Source: Papaver somniferum (Eukaryota > Streptophyta > Magnoliopsida > Ranunculales > Papaveraceae). From it: a stretch of DNA of 64,000 bases. The stretch lies in contig NC_039358.1 in assembly GCF_003573695.1 (NCBI RefSeq), positions 234,249,560-234,313,559 of the forward strand, in the 5' to 3' direction. A program made the translations under genes and the position numbers. Below the pieces are notes generated by a model that had not been told where the DNA came from, did not search any database, and saw nothing but the letters and a program-made list of their open reading frames with translations. Shown piece after piece: positions 11,030 through 23,036 of the stretch (the stretch's first letter is position 1; each line of letters opens with the position of its first letter).

Positions 11030-11760
11030 GGAAGTCCTTCCCTAGAAGTGAAATCAGATCAGATCGATATTCTAAGAGCAAGGGCTATGGAGTGATGATC
11101 CTCATTCACTATAAATGAGCCTCACTCGTTTTGGTCTTATTTGGTATTGTTATGGGCAGTGAATGAGTCCACTTTCCCGCTGAATCACTCGTACACTCAT
11201 TGAGATCAGTGAGTGTTGGAAAGTCTTCACTGAACGACTGATGTTCATCCTCCCAAGCAAAACGGATGAAAATGTGCCTTTTGTAACAAAAAAAAGGGAA
11301 ACGGCTGAACATTAGCCTCTCAGACCTTTTTTTAGATTAGAGTTTTATTAATTTAAAATTCTTGGATGTGGATCCACAATAGAGTATATTTTTAAAAATA
11401 AAAAGAAAAAATTACGAGGCATATATTCATCTGTTCGGAAAGGATTTTCTCTTCAAGCAGATAAACATCATCCACTTAGTCTTTTAACTTAGATTTCCAT
11501 GGTCACAAAAAACGCTCTCTTTCACTCTCACTCAATTGGTAGTAAATGAGAGTTAAAAATATTCTTTCCGTAACCCTTGCTCTAAGTGAATTTGAAAATC
11601 ATTTCATTAAAGAAGTCCCTCTCAAGTACTTTTGGGTAGGTGGGGGTTTCTTACTTTTTTTTTTTTTTTTTTTTGTTCTATTATTATGGATAGTCCTAGC
11701 ATGGGCATTTTAGACATAAGGTCTTTATTACTGTTGAAGCTGTAAAAATGGGATATGAAT
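11030..11760 (-). pseudogene. Relic of a fifth WRC unit: upstream region only
   Basis: The two parts 11030-11075 and 11583-11760 match, in order, the sequence just upstream of the U1-U4 start codons: CCCTAGAAGTGAAATCAGATC, AAGTGAAT, CTCTCAAGTACTTTTGGG and GTTGAAGCTGTAAAAATG. The match stops near the position where the start codon should be and no WRC exon follows, so the gene body was lost. A Tourist-like MITE splits the relic. Confidence 0.7.
11076..11582. mobile_element. Tourist-like MITE (PIF/Harbinger type)
   Basis: The ends are GAGCAAGGGCTATGG at 11076 and, reversed, GAGCAAGGGTTACGG at 11582. TAA is duplicated at 11073-11075 and 11583-11585. The 507-bp element carries no coding region. 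Removing it restores a sequence collinear with the region upstream of U3, which confirms the boundaries. Confidence 0.88.
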
Positions 11761-12109
11761 ACAAATATTTCAAGGTGTACATTTTGCTGTCTTGGCACAG
11801 GCACAACTAATTTCAGTAATTTGTGCCCTGAACAGCACAGTCTCTATATATACGCTGTTATTTATGATTAGCCTATCTCATCCAAAAGTAAATAGTAAAA
11901 TGAATCTCTCATTACATGGGCATGCAATATGGTGTCGAGGGATTTAGTGCTTTCTCGGTCAATTTTGGTCGTCGCTCCTCTGACTTAGTCAAGGCGAAAT
12001 TGTTTCATCTTCATGATGCTCTTTTCTCACCATTAGGGTATTTCTCTATCACAGCTTTGTGATTTTGTCACTGATTTTTCCTTTACGATCCTTCATTTCT
12101 TTATGTGAG
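11761..12109 (+). other. Probable 5' UTR of the LINE and its left flank
   Basis: This precedes the LINE ORF1 start at 12110. The segment from about 11920 is likely 5' untranslated LINE sequence, but I could not fix the insertion point or a target duplication. A run of T at 11657-11675 lies just outside, within the WRC relic. Confidence 0.4.
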
Positions 12110-13502
12110 AATGGCATCTACATCTAATGACAAAGGAACAGGTTTAGAAGCAGTTAACACCATAAACAACTCTATTGAAGATCCGATTACATATGTTTTT
12201 GAAGACAGTGAGGATTCAAATGAAAGAAGCACATAGCACAACAAGAACATACTATTCAAATTTGTTTCAGGAAGAGAGTATAATATCAATCTAATGCAGC
12301 ATATCCTAACCAAAGCTTGGAGACCATCAGGAGGGTTTACAATCTCGGAGATATGAAGTGGTATCTATAATGTCAAATTTGTTCTTCTGTGTGATCTAAT
12401 AGCAGTTCTACAAGGGACTCCTTGGTCTGTGAAAGAAGATTTGATGATGATAGAAAGAGGTAATGAATAATTCTTATTAGAAGATTATGATTTTAGATAT
12501 GTTGTTTTCAGCTTACACATCTGTGGGCTTCCATTAAGTATGCTGAATTCTGAGAAAATGTTGAGTATTGTCAGTATATTCGGTACCCCTGAACCTATTG
12601 ATACATCCATGGATGCTAAATGGGGAAAATTTGCTAAGGTAAGAGTAAGACTTGATATCACAAAGACTCTCCCAAAGGATATGGAGATTACTCTAAATTT
12701 CAAGAGGAAGATTCGAATCACTTTCAGATACGAGAAGGTGCCCAGATTATGCTTTCACTGTGGTTATTTCGGTCATATAATGAAACAATGTCCTCATCTA
12801 TCCAAAAAACTGGAAGAGGACAAAACTCTAAGCACTGAAGATATTATGCTAAGAATGAATGATAGAAGTTATGCGAGATACAATGAAGGGATTCGTTCTT
12901 TTTACAAACACACTGAACATGATATGAATCGATGCATTGAAGGGGTGAAGAAGACGAATGTGGAGTCTCAGGAACCGTTGATAAAGGAATTGGATCTGAA
13001 CGGTGAGAACCATGCCACACGGCTACTCAATATGGATTTGGAGGCGCTGAGAATGAATGGATCCGACGGTGAGAAAGCACTCAGGTGCAGGCCAAGTAAG
13101 ACAAATTGGCAGAAGACGAATGGCAACCTGGGAAAGGACAAAGCAGCAGGTGGTAGTACAACAAACGACACCAATGGAAGAAAGAATTCGGCAGACGACA
13201 ACACGTTAGAAGATCCAAGAAAACTGCCAGGTGCAGACAACAAACGTGTGGCAGAAATGAAGTTAATAGAGCAGAGTTTGTCGGGTTTGGTAACGGTAAG
13301 GAAAGAGATATTTAATTATGTGACAGGTGGAGGATATGAATCACAGTTATGCAAAAATGACGTGAAATCCACGTATGACGACCCAAATCAAAATGTGGGT
13401 AACCCAACGGGTGTGGATGTTGAAATACCAATAGGAGGAACTACAACTCCAGCCAATCACATAGTCAATCGAAACAAAAATCCACAATACCCCTGTCCCT
13501 AA
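12110..13502 (+). pseudogene. LINE ORF1: DUF4283-like and CCHC zinc-knuckle protein
   Basis: The ATG at 12110 is followed by an early stop near 12233 and at least one more frame change. The region 12240-12540 still reads as a DUF4283-like domain (Phe-Lys-Phe-Val-Ser-Gly-Arg-Glu ... Ala-Trp-Arg-Pro). The main open stretch 12540-13502 (320 residues) holds the zinc knuckle Cys-Phe-His-Cys-x4-His-x4-Cys at residues ~77-90 and a hydrophilic tail. In plant L1-type LINEs ORF1 binds the element RNA. This copy is inactive. It is the first gene of a LINE that continues to 15881 and resumes at 23037. Confidence 0.8.
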
Positions 13503-13818
13503 CCTAACCCTAATACCGCAAATCCAAACAATCTCAATCCTCAATCATGCCAAAATATCTCAATCAATGACACAGAAGATGATGATTTCAGCTCTTCATC
13601 AACATCAACAAAGGAAAATTCGAAAAAGAATGAGAAGGGATGGAAGACAAAAGCAAGAAACTCAAGTAAAGTTCAGCAAAAAAAAATGTAGAAGAAGTTC
13701 TGAGTGGGATGAAGAGAATAGCTTGTCCAATAGAAATTGATGTACCAGTGAAGAAGTTCAACATTTCGAATTACCCTACTATGGGTGTGGTGGCTGACCA
13801 GAATCAGCCACAAGGTAT

Positions 13819-14840
13819 ATGTTAATCTTCTCATGGAACTGTCAAGGCTTGAGAAACACCTCGACAGTCCAAAATCTAAAATCGTTTCTCAGGGCTTGCA
13901 ACCCTCAAATTTCTTTCTTGACGAAGATTCTAATGGGTGAGACGAATTCAGATAGATTGTTCAAATCGCTTAATTTTAACCAATACAAGTACATTCCTGC
14001 AATAGGGAGAAGTGGTGGAAATGTGTTATTATGGAAGAATTAAGTTGATCTGAAAGAGTTGCGAGCTGACAAGAATGTAATCCATTGTCGAATTCATCAT
14101 ATCATCGAGAAGGATTGGGATATACTATGTGTGTATGGTCCTCCTCAACAACAGTCAAGAAACAAGTTCTGGTATGATCTTTCTCATTATACTGCTCAAT
14201 TAAAAAATCCCTGGTGCATTGTAGGAGACCTTAATGCTATTTGTTTCATTAATGAAAAAAAGGGAGAAATCCAAACTATGAACTATGCAAACAATGAGTT
14301 CAAGAATATTATCAAATATATAGGTCTCTTAGATATGGGCTTTGTTGGTCCTGCTTTCACTTGGTGTAATGGAGCTGTAGTGAATGAACCCATTTTTTGA
14401 AAGATTGGACAGGGCATTATGCACACCATATTGGAACATTATGTTTCAAGATAATGGAGTCCTTCATCTTCCTAGGATAAGTAGTGATCATGCTCCAATA
14501 CTTGTAAATACTCATAGAACAAGTAAGAAAAAAAGGAAGCATGCTAACAAGTTTGAATATTATTGGATAGAGCATCCAGCTTTTCAAGATGTTGTTCATG
14601 AAGCTTGGCAGTCAAATTCTAATGAGACAACAAGGAGGATTAAGGAAGTGGGAGAAGAAATGAACAAATGGATTAGTAAGACCTTTGGGAATATATTTAG
14701 AACTGGAGAGGCTTTGAAAGAAAAACTTTTGAAGATTCAAATGGAAGATCATCTTAGAGACACAAGAAAAGAAGAGAATGAGCTGTGTATATATGGAGAT
14801 AAAAAAGATAAATGCTTTGCAGAGAAGATATTATGAGCAG
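13819..14840 (+). pseudogene. LINE ORF2, apurinic-type endonuclease domain
   Basis: The open pieces 13819-14043, 14059-14400 and 14384-14836 together carry the exonuclease-endonuclease-phosphatase signature in order: Ser-Trp-Asn-Cys-Gln-Gly at the start, Val-Gly-Asp-Leu-Asn-Ala near 14221, Arg-Leu-Asp-Arg-Ala-Leu near 14402 and Ser-Ser-Asp-His-Ala-Pro near 14482. This domain nicks target DNA so that reverse transcription can be primed. A stop near 14041 and a frameshift near 14390 break it, so the protein cannot be made. Confidence 0.85.
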
Positions 14841-15881
14841 AGAAGCAAGGTTAAGTGGATTCCCAACATAGATAAGAACACTAAAACTTTTCACATGTCA
14901 GTACTCCAAAGGAAGAAGAAGAATCAGATAGATGCTCTTAGGCTACCAAATCACTTGTGGGTTACTGAAGATAAAGATATTGTTCAGTATCTAGTTGAGC
15001 ATTTTACAAATTTATTCAAGAGAGATCCTGATGAGCTGCAGCATCCAATTCAGTTCCAAGCCAACTCCAAGACTGATGAACTTAGTAATGCCAACATATC
15101 AATGGTGCCCATGAAGGAGGAAATTTGGAACACAATCAAAAGAATCAAAAGTCTAAAAGCTCCAGGTCCAGATGGAATGCCTGCTCTGTTCTACAAGCAA
15201 TGCTGGGAGCTGATAGAGATGAGGTAACAAAAACCATCCAAACTTGCTTCTCTTCAGCAACTCTTCCCCTATGGCTCAATCATACTAATATAGTGTTAAT
15301 TCCAAAAGTAAAAAACCCTTCACTCCCATCTGATTTTAGACCTCCTGCTTTAACAAACATCATATATAAGGTGATCAATAAAATTCTAGCTCAGAGAATT
15401 AGAATCCACCTTGATAGATTAGTGGACAAAGTGCAATCTTCATTTGTCCCTGGCAGATCTATTATAGACAATATAGTAACTTCCAAAGAGATTTTGCACA
15501 CCATGTCTAACTCAAAGTCCATAATAGGAGCATTTGCCTTAAAAATAGACATTAGTAAGGCTTATGACAAGATTAGCTGGAGATTTCTGAGCCATTGTCT
15601 AAGAATGTTTCGATTTGTTGGGAATACATATGAGTTGATCATGCACTGTGTAAGCACAACTAGTTTTGCTATTGATGTAAATGGGCAAGCTGAGGGATAT
15701 TTTAGGTGTGAAAGAGGACTGCGCCAAAGGTGTCCTTTATCACCATATATGTACATTCTGTGATCACAAGGACTCACTTGGCTCATGCGCACTATGAAAA
15801 GGAATGCTCTATATAATGGTTACAGAGTCTGCAAGGGTGCACCAGTTGTCTCCCATCTTATGTTTGCAGATGATCTGCTGC
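14841..15881 (+). pseudogene. LINE ORF2, reverse transcriptase domain (first part)
   Basis: The frames 14778-15227 and 15125-15763 overlap through a frameshift near 15210. The usual RT blocks appear in order: Lys-Ala-Pro-Gly-Pro-Asp-Gly, Leu-Ile-Pro-Lys with Asp-Phe-Arg-Pro, Phe-Val-Pro-Gly-Arg, Lys-x-Asp-x-Ser-Lys-Ala-Tyr-Asp, and a Gly-Leu-Arg-Gln block. The catalytic Phe-Ala-Asp-Asp lies at ~15865-15876. A stop at ~15761 lies before it. The domain is cut right after the catalytic block by the LTR element that starts at 15882. Confidence 0.88.
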
Positions 15882-17373
15882 TGATGTTATTTTTCAATTG
15901 AGTTGTAGTAAGATGATTCGTGCACTCAGACTTGTTGAAATTGTTTTTAGGATTAATAAAGGAAAAACACTAAAAATATACAAATTATGTCACAAGATGA
16001 AGAGACGTTGAGACGCGGGATTCTACTACTTTTCATATTGCTATGGTTCACTCATTAACTCTAGACAATATAGCTCAAACAAAAGAAGTTGTGACTCTAG
16101 TTCTTTACCAAAAATAGATTTCGTAAAATATTATTTGTAAGTTAAAAGCATGACGCATCTAAAGTATTTAGAACTAAGCATGCAGCATCTAACAAAATAA
16201 CAAATAATTAACAGAAATCACAAAGTAATTAAATTTATGCAAAAAGTCAATAAAAGAATTAATTCATTTACCACAATCATGAAAAGTTGCTTCCTCCGTT
16301 GTCCCAGTGATGGGGTCTAGCTCATCATGTTGTTGGAAACACGCTAAAAAATCATTGTTATTGCTCAAAGGGTGTTTACAAATGATGAAAAGGGAGAAAT
16401 AATTCAAAAATGGGTTTGTAACAATTATATTTGTTACAAACCAGAGAACTACGACCCTCGGCTGTGGTTCGTTACCACTGTAGAATATAAGACTGTCTTG
16501 TGACTGTCGTATTCACTGTAACATAAACGACTGCTTGTGTGGGTCAATGTTCTTCGTCTTCTAGGGTTTCTGCAGCAGCAGAACCAACTCTGCAACTCGA
16601 TCAAACTCCTCTCTTTTCTTCCCCTAACTCTCCATCCTCCTTCTCTGAGTTCCCATCACCCTATATATACTCAACAACACCAAAATATCTCGCCATTACT
16701 CCCCAAATATCCTCCATTACCCGGTAATCAATAAAAATTATTTTCATGCAAGATACGAGAATTTCTTTCCTGTTTTAACTTCTCACGCAGCTAGCTATTG
16801 TTTACACACTCTAAACTGATTGATACACGTTCCAGAATGAGATGACAACGCTGTATACTCGCTCCAACTTTCCAAAACGAATCCAACAGAATCCCGTGAG
16901 TCTCTCAATCATGTTTCACGTCATTCCCACGCACACAACTCAAATATGCCGAGATAAAACACATTACCACCCCTGTTTAATCGAAACAGGGTTATAACAA
17001 TCAAAACCGGGCATTGGGTCTCAATTAATCGCGTCAAAATCTTCCGCCAGAAATTTTCCGTAACAAAATACATGAACTGAAGAATTCCCGCCAATTTTCT
17101 GTCTCCCGTGAAGAAGAAGAAGTGCCACTTATCCGGTTGTGGAGTGTAAATAGCAGCTGTCCAGTTAGGGTTCCCCTTATAAACTGAGGTTCCCCTTAAC
17201 CAACGGTGAGAGTCTGAATAACACGTTTCCTCCAAGGGTGCCCCGGGCAATTTTCCGAGCCGAATTTTCCAAAAATGTTTATTTCCCAAAAATGCCTACA
17301 AACACACAAAACACCATAATAAGTACGAAATCGAGTACTAACAATACGAAACATTGAGGACAAATTAGACACA
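15882..17373 (-). repeat. 3' LTR of the LARD-like element
   Basis: This LTR is 1,492 bp. On the minus strand it starts TGTGTCTAATTTGTCC at 17373 and ends ACATCA at 15882. It differs from the right copy mainly by two extra segments, a ~19-bp partial duplication near 17170-17190 and ~7 bp near 16820, and by scattered substitutions. The high similarity suggests a fairly recent insertion. Confidence 0.85.
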
Positions 17374-17400
17374 TAAATGCGTCTATAAAATACCCCCAAA
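17374..17400 (-). promoter_or_regulatory. Polypurine tract of the LARD-like element
   Basis: Read on the minus strand, AAGTTTGGGGGTA followed by a short AT-rich segment leads into the LTR start at 17373. A second copy of the same tract (TTTAAGTTTGGGGGTATTTT) lies inside the element near 18560-18580, as in other elements with internal polypurine tracts. Confidence 0.6.
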
Positions 17401-18835
17401 CTTATTATTTGCTAGTCCTCGAGCAAAAGAAAATAAAAAATAAAACCGAGTTAATCTCGGGAGAGTTTACCAGAGGTGTACCCACAAAACCATGACTTCT
17501 ACTTGGTCACAAGTATCCAAAGAGCTATGAGGACATACATATTCTCAACCTATCTCCAAGTAACTAGAATGCTAGAGAAATTAAAGGTGCCAGCTCTAAA
17601 GCTGACAAAAGAAAAGGGGAGACACATCCGCAACACGGCTAGATAAAGAGATATCCGCTACACAGCTAGATAAACATTGTAAGATGCGTCCGCTGAATTA
17701 CAGCTGGATAAGATTAGGAGAGAGATAAAGATGAGAGGTACATCTGCTACACAGATGGACTAATTACGTGTGATGAGTTAAACCAGTGCTAGAAAGATCT
17801 TCTGCCAGATTGAAAGCGGACTAACAAAGCAACCAAATGTATATTTCTTCGACTCTCTCATAGTTCTCAGTAGAAACAACGTCTTCTTCGGTCTTCAACT
17901 GTTGATCATAAACTATCGAACCTCATAGAACCTTGACAATTAACTCTTCTCTTCGATTTCTTGCTTGATTTATAAATTTCTACTTCCCTTTGGCCTTATT
18001 GAACAAAACGTAACGATGATTTTTTTTTTCTCAACATAAAAATAACAAGACAAAAATTTAAATGGCCATGATAGAAGGACTTTAGAACTTGGATCTTCGC
18101 AACTTGTGATGTCTTGGTATCATGAACTTCAACAACTTATATCATTTGCTCTTATAACTTTTTTTCTTTGAATTATTCTTTTTTATTATTGCTTCTAAAC
18201 CTTAAACGTCTTCAACTTTCTTCATAAATTTTGATGTCGCTCTGCTTGTTGATGATGATAAGTTTCTACTGAGAGAGAGTCGTAATCCAGTAACTAAGAC
18301 TACATTGTGAGGTTGCTTTATCTTTCTGGCATTTCCTGACCTACTTTCCTTTCCATCATGGATGGTTAGGTCCATCACGGTTACCCTCTAAAAGGAACAA
18401 GTTCTCTCCTGAATTTCAAGGATCTCAATGTCTTTTTCTCTAATGTCTCAATAGATTGCTATCTCTAGCATTCGAATTTCTATCTTTTCGGTGAGAAACA
18501 GTATGTAAACTTAGCTAACCGGATACCATGTGACGCTAGAAGTTTCAAAAATGCGACTAAAATACCCCCAAACTTAAATCTAACATTGTCCTCAATGTTC
18601 TAAAGATAAAATTAAAAGCATGAACAAGGAGAAATTGTTACCAGTTGAAGCAAAAGAGATAAGGAAACATATTACCGTGTCACAAGAATATTGGGTTACC
18701 TCCCAAGAAGTGCTAAGTTTAAAGTCTTCAGCCAGACATTGGAATAATTAGTCACCTCATAGAATCATATAGAAGTAGCCGAAATAACTGTGGGTCATCT
18801 GGATCAAAAAGTATTACCCACAAGAAGAGGAAACT
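17401..18835 (-). other. Non-coding 3' internal region of the LARD-like element
   Basis: About 1.4 kb without a supported gene. It contains several degenerate copies of a CCGCTACACAGCTAGATAA-like motif between about 17630 and 17780, and the internal polypurine copy near 18560-18580 preceded on the minus strand by AACATTGAGGACAATGTT, itself nearly palindromic. Confidence 0.6.
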
Positions 18836-20541
18836 TCAACAGACCAAAAAGATACCGAACATACCCTTGTTTAAGAAAACTACATCTAGCTGTGGCTCAG
18901 GTTCAGGTTCTATAACTAGGTTTAGATAACAGGTTTTCATCGGTTGGATTTTCTCAAAGCTAAGATCCGGTTCAGGTATTAGAGTCTGGAAAAACTCAAC
19001 TAAGAACTTAGAAGCACATAACAACAACCTGAATAATTGGGGATCCTCTAAGTCAATTAGATTTGACTCACACAGCTGACCATAATGAAAGAGGTGGTCT
19101 TCCATAAGAAAATGTGTCGACCCTAATATCCTAAAGTGATTAGGTTTAGTCACAAAACTTAATAACCGACACATCTTAAAATCAAAAGTTCCCACAATTG
19201 GAAGAAAAGTTTTTGGTGGGAAAACAAAGTCAATCTTGGTATCATAGCCTGAGTTAACCACATCAACCAGAGGATGGGTTTCTAGCAACTGAGCTTCTTT
19301 CTAGACATCATTAGGTTCGGGAAAACATGTATGAAGATAATATTGAAAGATGGTTGAGGCATAAATGTCAAGTCCTACACGAGGGAACTTTTTAAGAGTT
19401 AAATAACACGGAGAATGATAATCACCCCCAAACTTAGAGTTTTTTGTGTCTCTATAAAGACTAGTCACAACTTCCCTAATTTCTAGGTCATCAGATACCT
19501 GGAAATGGTTAATCGATTCTTCTAAGTTGGGTTCATCCTCACTCATTTCTTCGAGTTTATCGTCTTCTATGACTAGTGTTTCTAAATCGCTTGATTCTAA
19601 AACAGTATTCTCAGAGTAAACTCTTTCCTCTAAACCATCATCACAATCATATAAAGGATTATAAACGGAATTTTCTAGTAAAGGCTCATTAACTAAGGTT
19701 TTAATCATAATAACTTCCTCTGATTCACTGATAGGCACATCAAATAATGGATTATCCAACATACTGCAGGCTAAAGGATCATGAACTACATCGTCTAAAA
19801 CGGTGGTATCTCTAGTCAAATCCACATCCTTTTGAATAGGTGAATAATTATTAAAAATATTTGGATTTGTACTAGAAATAACACAACCATTATAAAGCTC
19901 AACCGAACTAACAAATTCTTGATCACTATGCCTACATATTTCATGTTCTTCATCAATACTACCCTCATCATAATCATCACTATAATGACATGAAAATGAT
20001 CGAACCTTATCAAAACAAGTAGTGTTACCAATTCTTCTTCATCTTCATTATTATAAAAATTATCCTCATTTTCACGGGTGAGATAGGAAAGAATATATTG
20101 GCAATCACGAGTAATTCTTTCTTCCGTCTCTAATTTATGCATACGTGTTAACTCAGCAAACTCACGTGTTGACTCAGTTAACTTACATGTTGACTCAGGT
20201 AACTTCCTGAGGTTATCTTCTAAAGAAGGTTCACTCACCGTTAAAGTTCTTTCGTCCATAACTAAGTCATATGTGTCCGCTAACTTATGTGTCGACTCAA
20301 GTAACTTATGCGTTGACTCAAGTATCTTACGTGCTTCATCTAGAGGAGAGGAATTATAAGAATCTTGCTCGAATGACTGGTATGCATGTGGATAGTAATT
20401 TGTCTCACCATGGTATGACCCATATCCTTCAAAAGGATGGCGTTCCCAACCACTATTCGCACTCTGGTCATAATAGGAATAATGTTCATACTGCTCAGTC
20501 GGATACTCATTGTATTGGCTATTATAATACCAGTTCGACAT
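18836..20541 (-). pseudogene. Gag-like ORF of the LARD-like element (frameshifted)
   Basis: Three consecutive open pieces (20541-19816, 19825-19301 and 19288-18836) follow one another on the minus strand. The first starts with a Tyr/Gln/Asn/Ser-rich segment, followed by repeated Glu-Ser-Thr-x-Lys-Leu motifs (residues ~75-125). It loses frame near 20040, where the predicted chain turns into an implausible hydrophobic run. The second is strongly acidic, and the third ends at 18836. I recognise the general look of proteins encoded between gag and pol in plant Ty3/gypsy derivatives, but no catalytic domain is present and no function can be given. Confidence 0.5.
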
Positions 20542-21548
20542 CCTAACTACAAGGGAATTCTAAACAAACACAAAGAAGGCTGACTCGACCACAACAAGCC
20601 TAATTTATCTAGCAAACAAAAAGCATGATGGATCCACTTAGATTGTTTCTAGACCAGCTTCTAATCCTTCGAAAGGGAATTCGTTACAATTTAAGCAAAC
20701 CCCTTTGGAATCAATCCGAGTCAAAGTAAGTTGAATAGAGGCGAGGGTAGTTTCGTGGAGCTTTGATACCCAAGGCCTCACCGCATTACAAGGCGGAGCA
20801 GTCACGCATTCAACTCACAGAAACCATCATGAACTTCGAAGTATGCTTAAAAGAGTAACCAATATTTCTCGAATGACTTTCCTATTAAGCTCATTACCTT
20901 ATCGGTCTCGTTCTAGTCAAAATTTTAGGCTTAGGTTCGCGTAGATTACGTGTTCCTAAGGAGGGCAAGAAGGAAACGGTGATGAAATCCGAGTCCTTAT
21001 CTTGATTTGGCCAGGCCTTGCTCTTTATTAGAAAATTAAATCCGATTTCAGGTCCTCAACATATAAGCATACAAAATCATCCAGTAAACCCGCTGACAGG
21101 GGATTCACGGGTTTTTAGAATTCTCACCTCCCGTTCCAGACGGGGATGAACCGTTGAAGTCGACTCGGACCGACTCCAATGTCACTGTACGAACCCGAGG
21201 GGCCGAGACGATATCGTAATCTTCGTCCTTCTCTGCACGCAGTTTATATTTAAAACTACCCTTCCGTAGGGTTTTAAAAAAAAAATGTCCAATGTCCAAA
21301 AATAAATCTTTACAAAAATAAAAAAACTTAATTACAGTTTCTAAAAAAATAAAATAAAAATTATTTATAAAATCTTCTTCTTCACTCCTTTTGGATTTCT
21401 CTTTTCTTTCCTTTTTTGGGCTTCACCTTTCTTTTTAGCACTTCTGTTTTTCTTTATCTTAGCTCCAGATCTGAAAGCAAACAAGAGTACCAAAACGCAT
21501 AAAAAAGTACAAATAAAATAAAACCTAAAAACAAATCTATAAACAAAT
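20542..21548 (-). other. Leader region of the LARD-like element
   Basis: About 1 kb between the primer-binding site and the gag-like ORF. It is mostly non-coding, with A-rich and T-rich stretches at 21280-21360. I see no gene in it. Confidence 0.55.
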
Positions 21549-21570
21549 CCGCGTCGGCGACGCCAAAAAT
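21549..21570 (-). promoter_or_regulatory. Primer-binding site of the LARD-like element
   Basis: On the minus strand the LTR end (ACATCA) is followed by ATTTTTGGCGTCGCCGACGC. This resembles the TTTTTGGCGCCG-type primer site common in plant Athila/Tat elements, with changes. It fixes the element's orientation. Confidence 0.65.
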
Positions 21571-23036
21571 TGATGTTATTTTTCAATTGAGTTGTAGTAA
21601 GATGATTCGTTCACTCAGACTTGTTGAAATTGTTTTTAGGATTAATAAAGGAAAAACACTAAAAATATACAAATTATGTCACAAGATGAAGAGACGCTGA
21701 GACGAGGGATTCCACTAATTTTCATATTGCTATGGTTCAGTCATTAACTCTAGACAATATAGCTCAAACAAAAGAAGTTGTGACTCTAGTTCTTTGCCAA
21801 AAATAGATTTCGTAAAATATTATTTGTAAGTTAAAAGCATGACGCATCTAAAGTGTTTAGAACTAAGCATGCTGCATCTAACAAAATAACAAATAATTAA
21901 CAGAAATCATAAAGTAATTAAATTTATGCAAAAAGTCAATAAAAGAATTAATTCATTTACCACAATCATGAAAAGTTGCTTCCTTCGTTGTCCCAGTGAT
22001 GGGGTCTAGCTCATCATGTTGTTGGAAACACGCTCAAAAATCATTGTTATTGCTCAAAGGGTGTTTACAAATGATGAAAAGGGAGAAATAATTCAAAACC
22101 GGGTTTGTAACAATTATATTTGTTACAAACCAGAGAAATACGACCCTCGGATGTGGTTCGTTACCACTGTAGCATATAAGACTGTCTTGCGACTGTCGTA
22201 TTCACTGTAGCATAAACGACTGCTTGTGTGGGTCAATGTTCTTCGTCTTCTAGGGTTTCTGCAGCAGCAGAACCAACTATGCAACTCGATCAAACTCCTC
22301 TATTTTCTTCCCCTAACTCTCCATCCTCCTTCTCTGAGTTCCCAGCACCCTATATATACTCAACAACACCAAAATATCTCGCCATTACTCCCCAAATATC
22401 CTCCATTACCCGGTAATCAATAAAAATTATTTTCATGCAAGATACGGGAATTTCTTCCCTGTTTTAACTTCTCACGCAGCTAGCTGTTGTTTACAAACTC
22501 CAAACTGATTGTTCCAGAATGAGATGACAACGCTGTATACTCGCTCCAACTTTCCAAAACGAATCCAACATAATCCCGTGAGTCTCTCAATCATGTTTCA
22601 CGTTATTCCCACGCACACAACTCAAATTTTCCGAGATAAAACACATTACCACCCCTGTTTAATCGAAACAGGGTTGTAACAATCAAAAACGAGCATTGAG
22701 TCTCAATTAATCGCCTCAAAATCTTCCGCCAGAAATTTTCCGTAACAAAATACATGAACTGAAGAATTCCCGCCAATTTTCTGTCTCCCGTGAAGAAGAA
22801 GAAGTGCCCCTTATCCGGCTGTGGAGTGTAAATAGCAGTTGTCCAGTTAGGGTGCCCCTTAACCAACGGTGAGAGTCTGAATAACACGTTTCCTCCAAGG
22901 GTGCCCCGGGCAATTTTCCGAGCCGAATTTTCCAAAAATGTTTATTTCCCAAAAATGCCTACAAACACACAAAACACCATAATAAGTACGAAATCGAGTA
23001 CTAACAATACGAAACATTGAGGACAAATTAGACACA
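21571..23036 (-). repeat. 5' LTR of the LARD-like element
   Basis: This LTR is 1,466 bp and is collinear with 15882-17373 except for the two length differences noted there. It ends at 23036, immediately before the LINE sequence resumes. Confidence 0.85.

Larger units (their letters stand above)
15882..23036 (-). mobile_element. Pol-less LTR retrotransposon (LARD-like), minus strand
   Basis: Two LTRs (15882-17373 and 21571-23036), both TG...CA when read on the minus strand, enclose 4.2 kb. The primer-binding site lies beside the right LTR and the polypurine tract beside the left, so the element points left. The only coding traces are gag-like acidic and Tyr-rich ORFs at 18836-20541; no protease, RT or integrase was seen. 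Flanking 5-mers differ (GCTGC before, TAAAC after) and roughly 150 codons of the host LINE are missing at the junction, so the insertion or a later deletion removed host DNA. Confidence 0.82.

Noticed and set aside
10699..11118. Overlapping short ORFs between the Harbinger-like element and the WRC relic
   Set aside because: They lie on both strands, one runs into the MITE, and none has a domain.
16537..16734. Small proline-rich ORF inside the LARD LTR, present again at 22226
   Set aside because: It lies in both LTR copies, has no conserved motif and overlaps another open frame. It is LTR sequence and not a gene.
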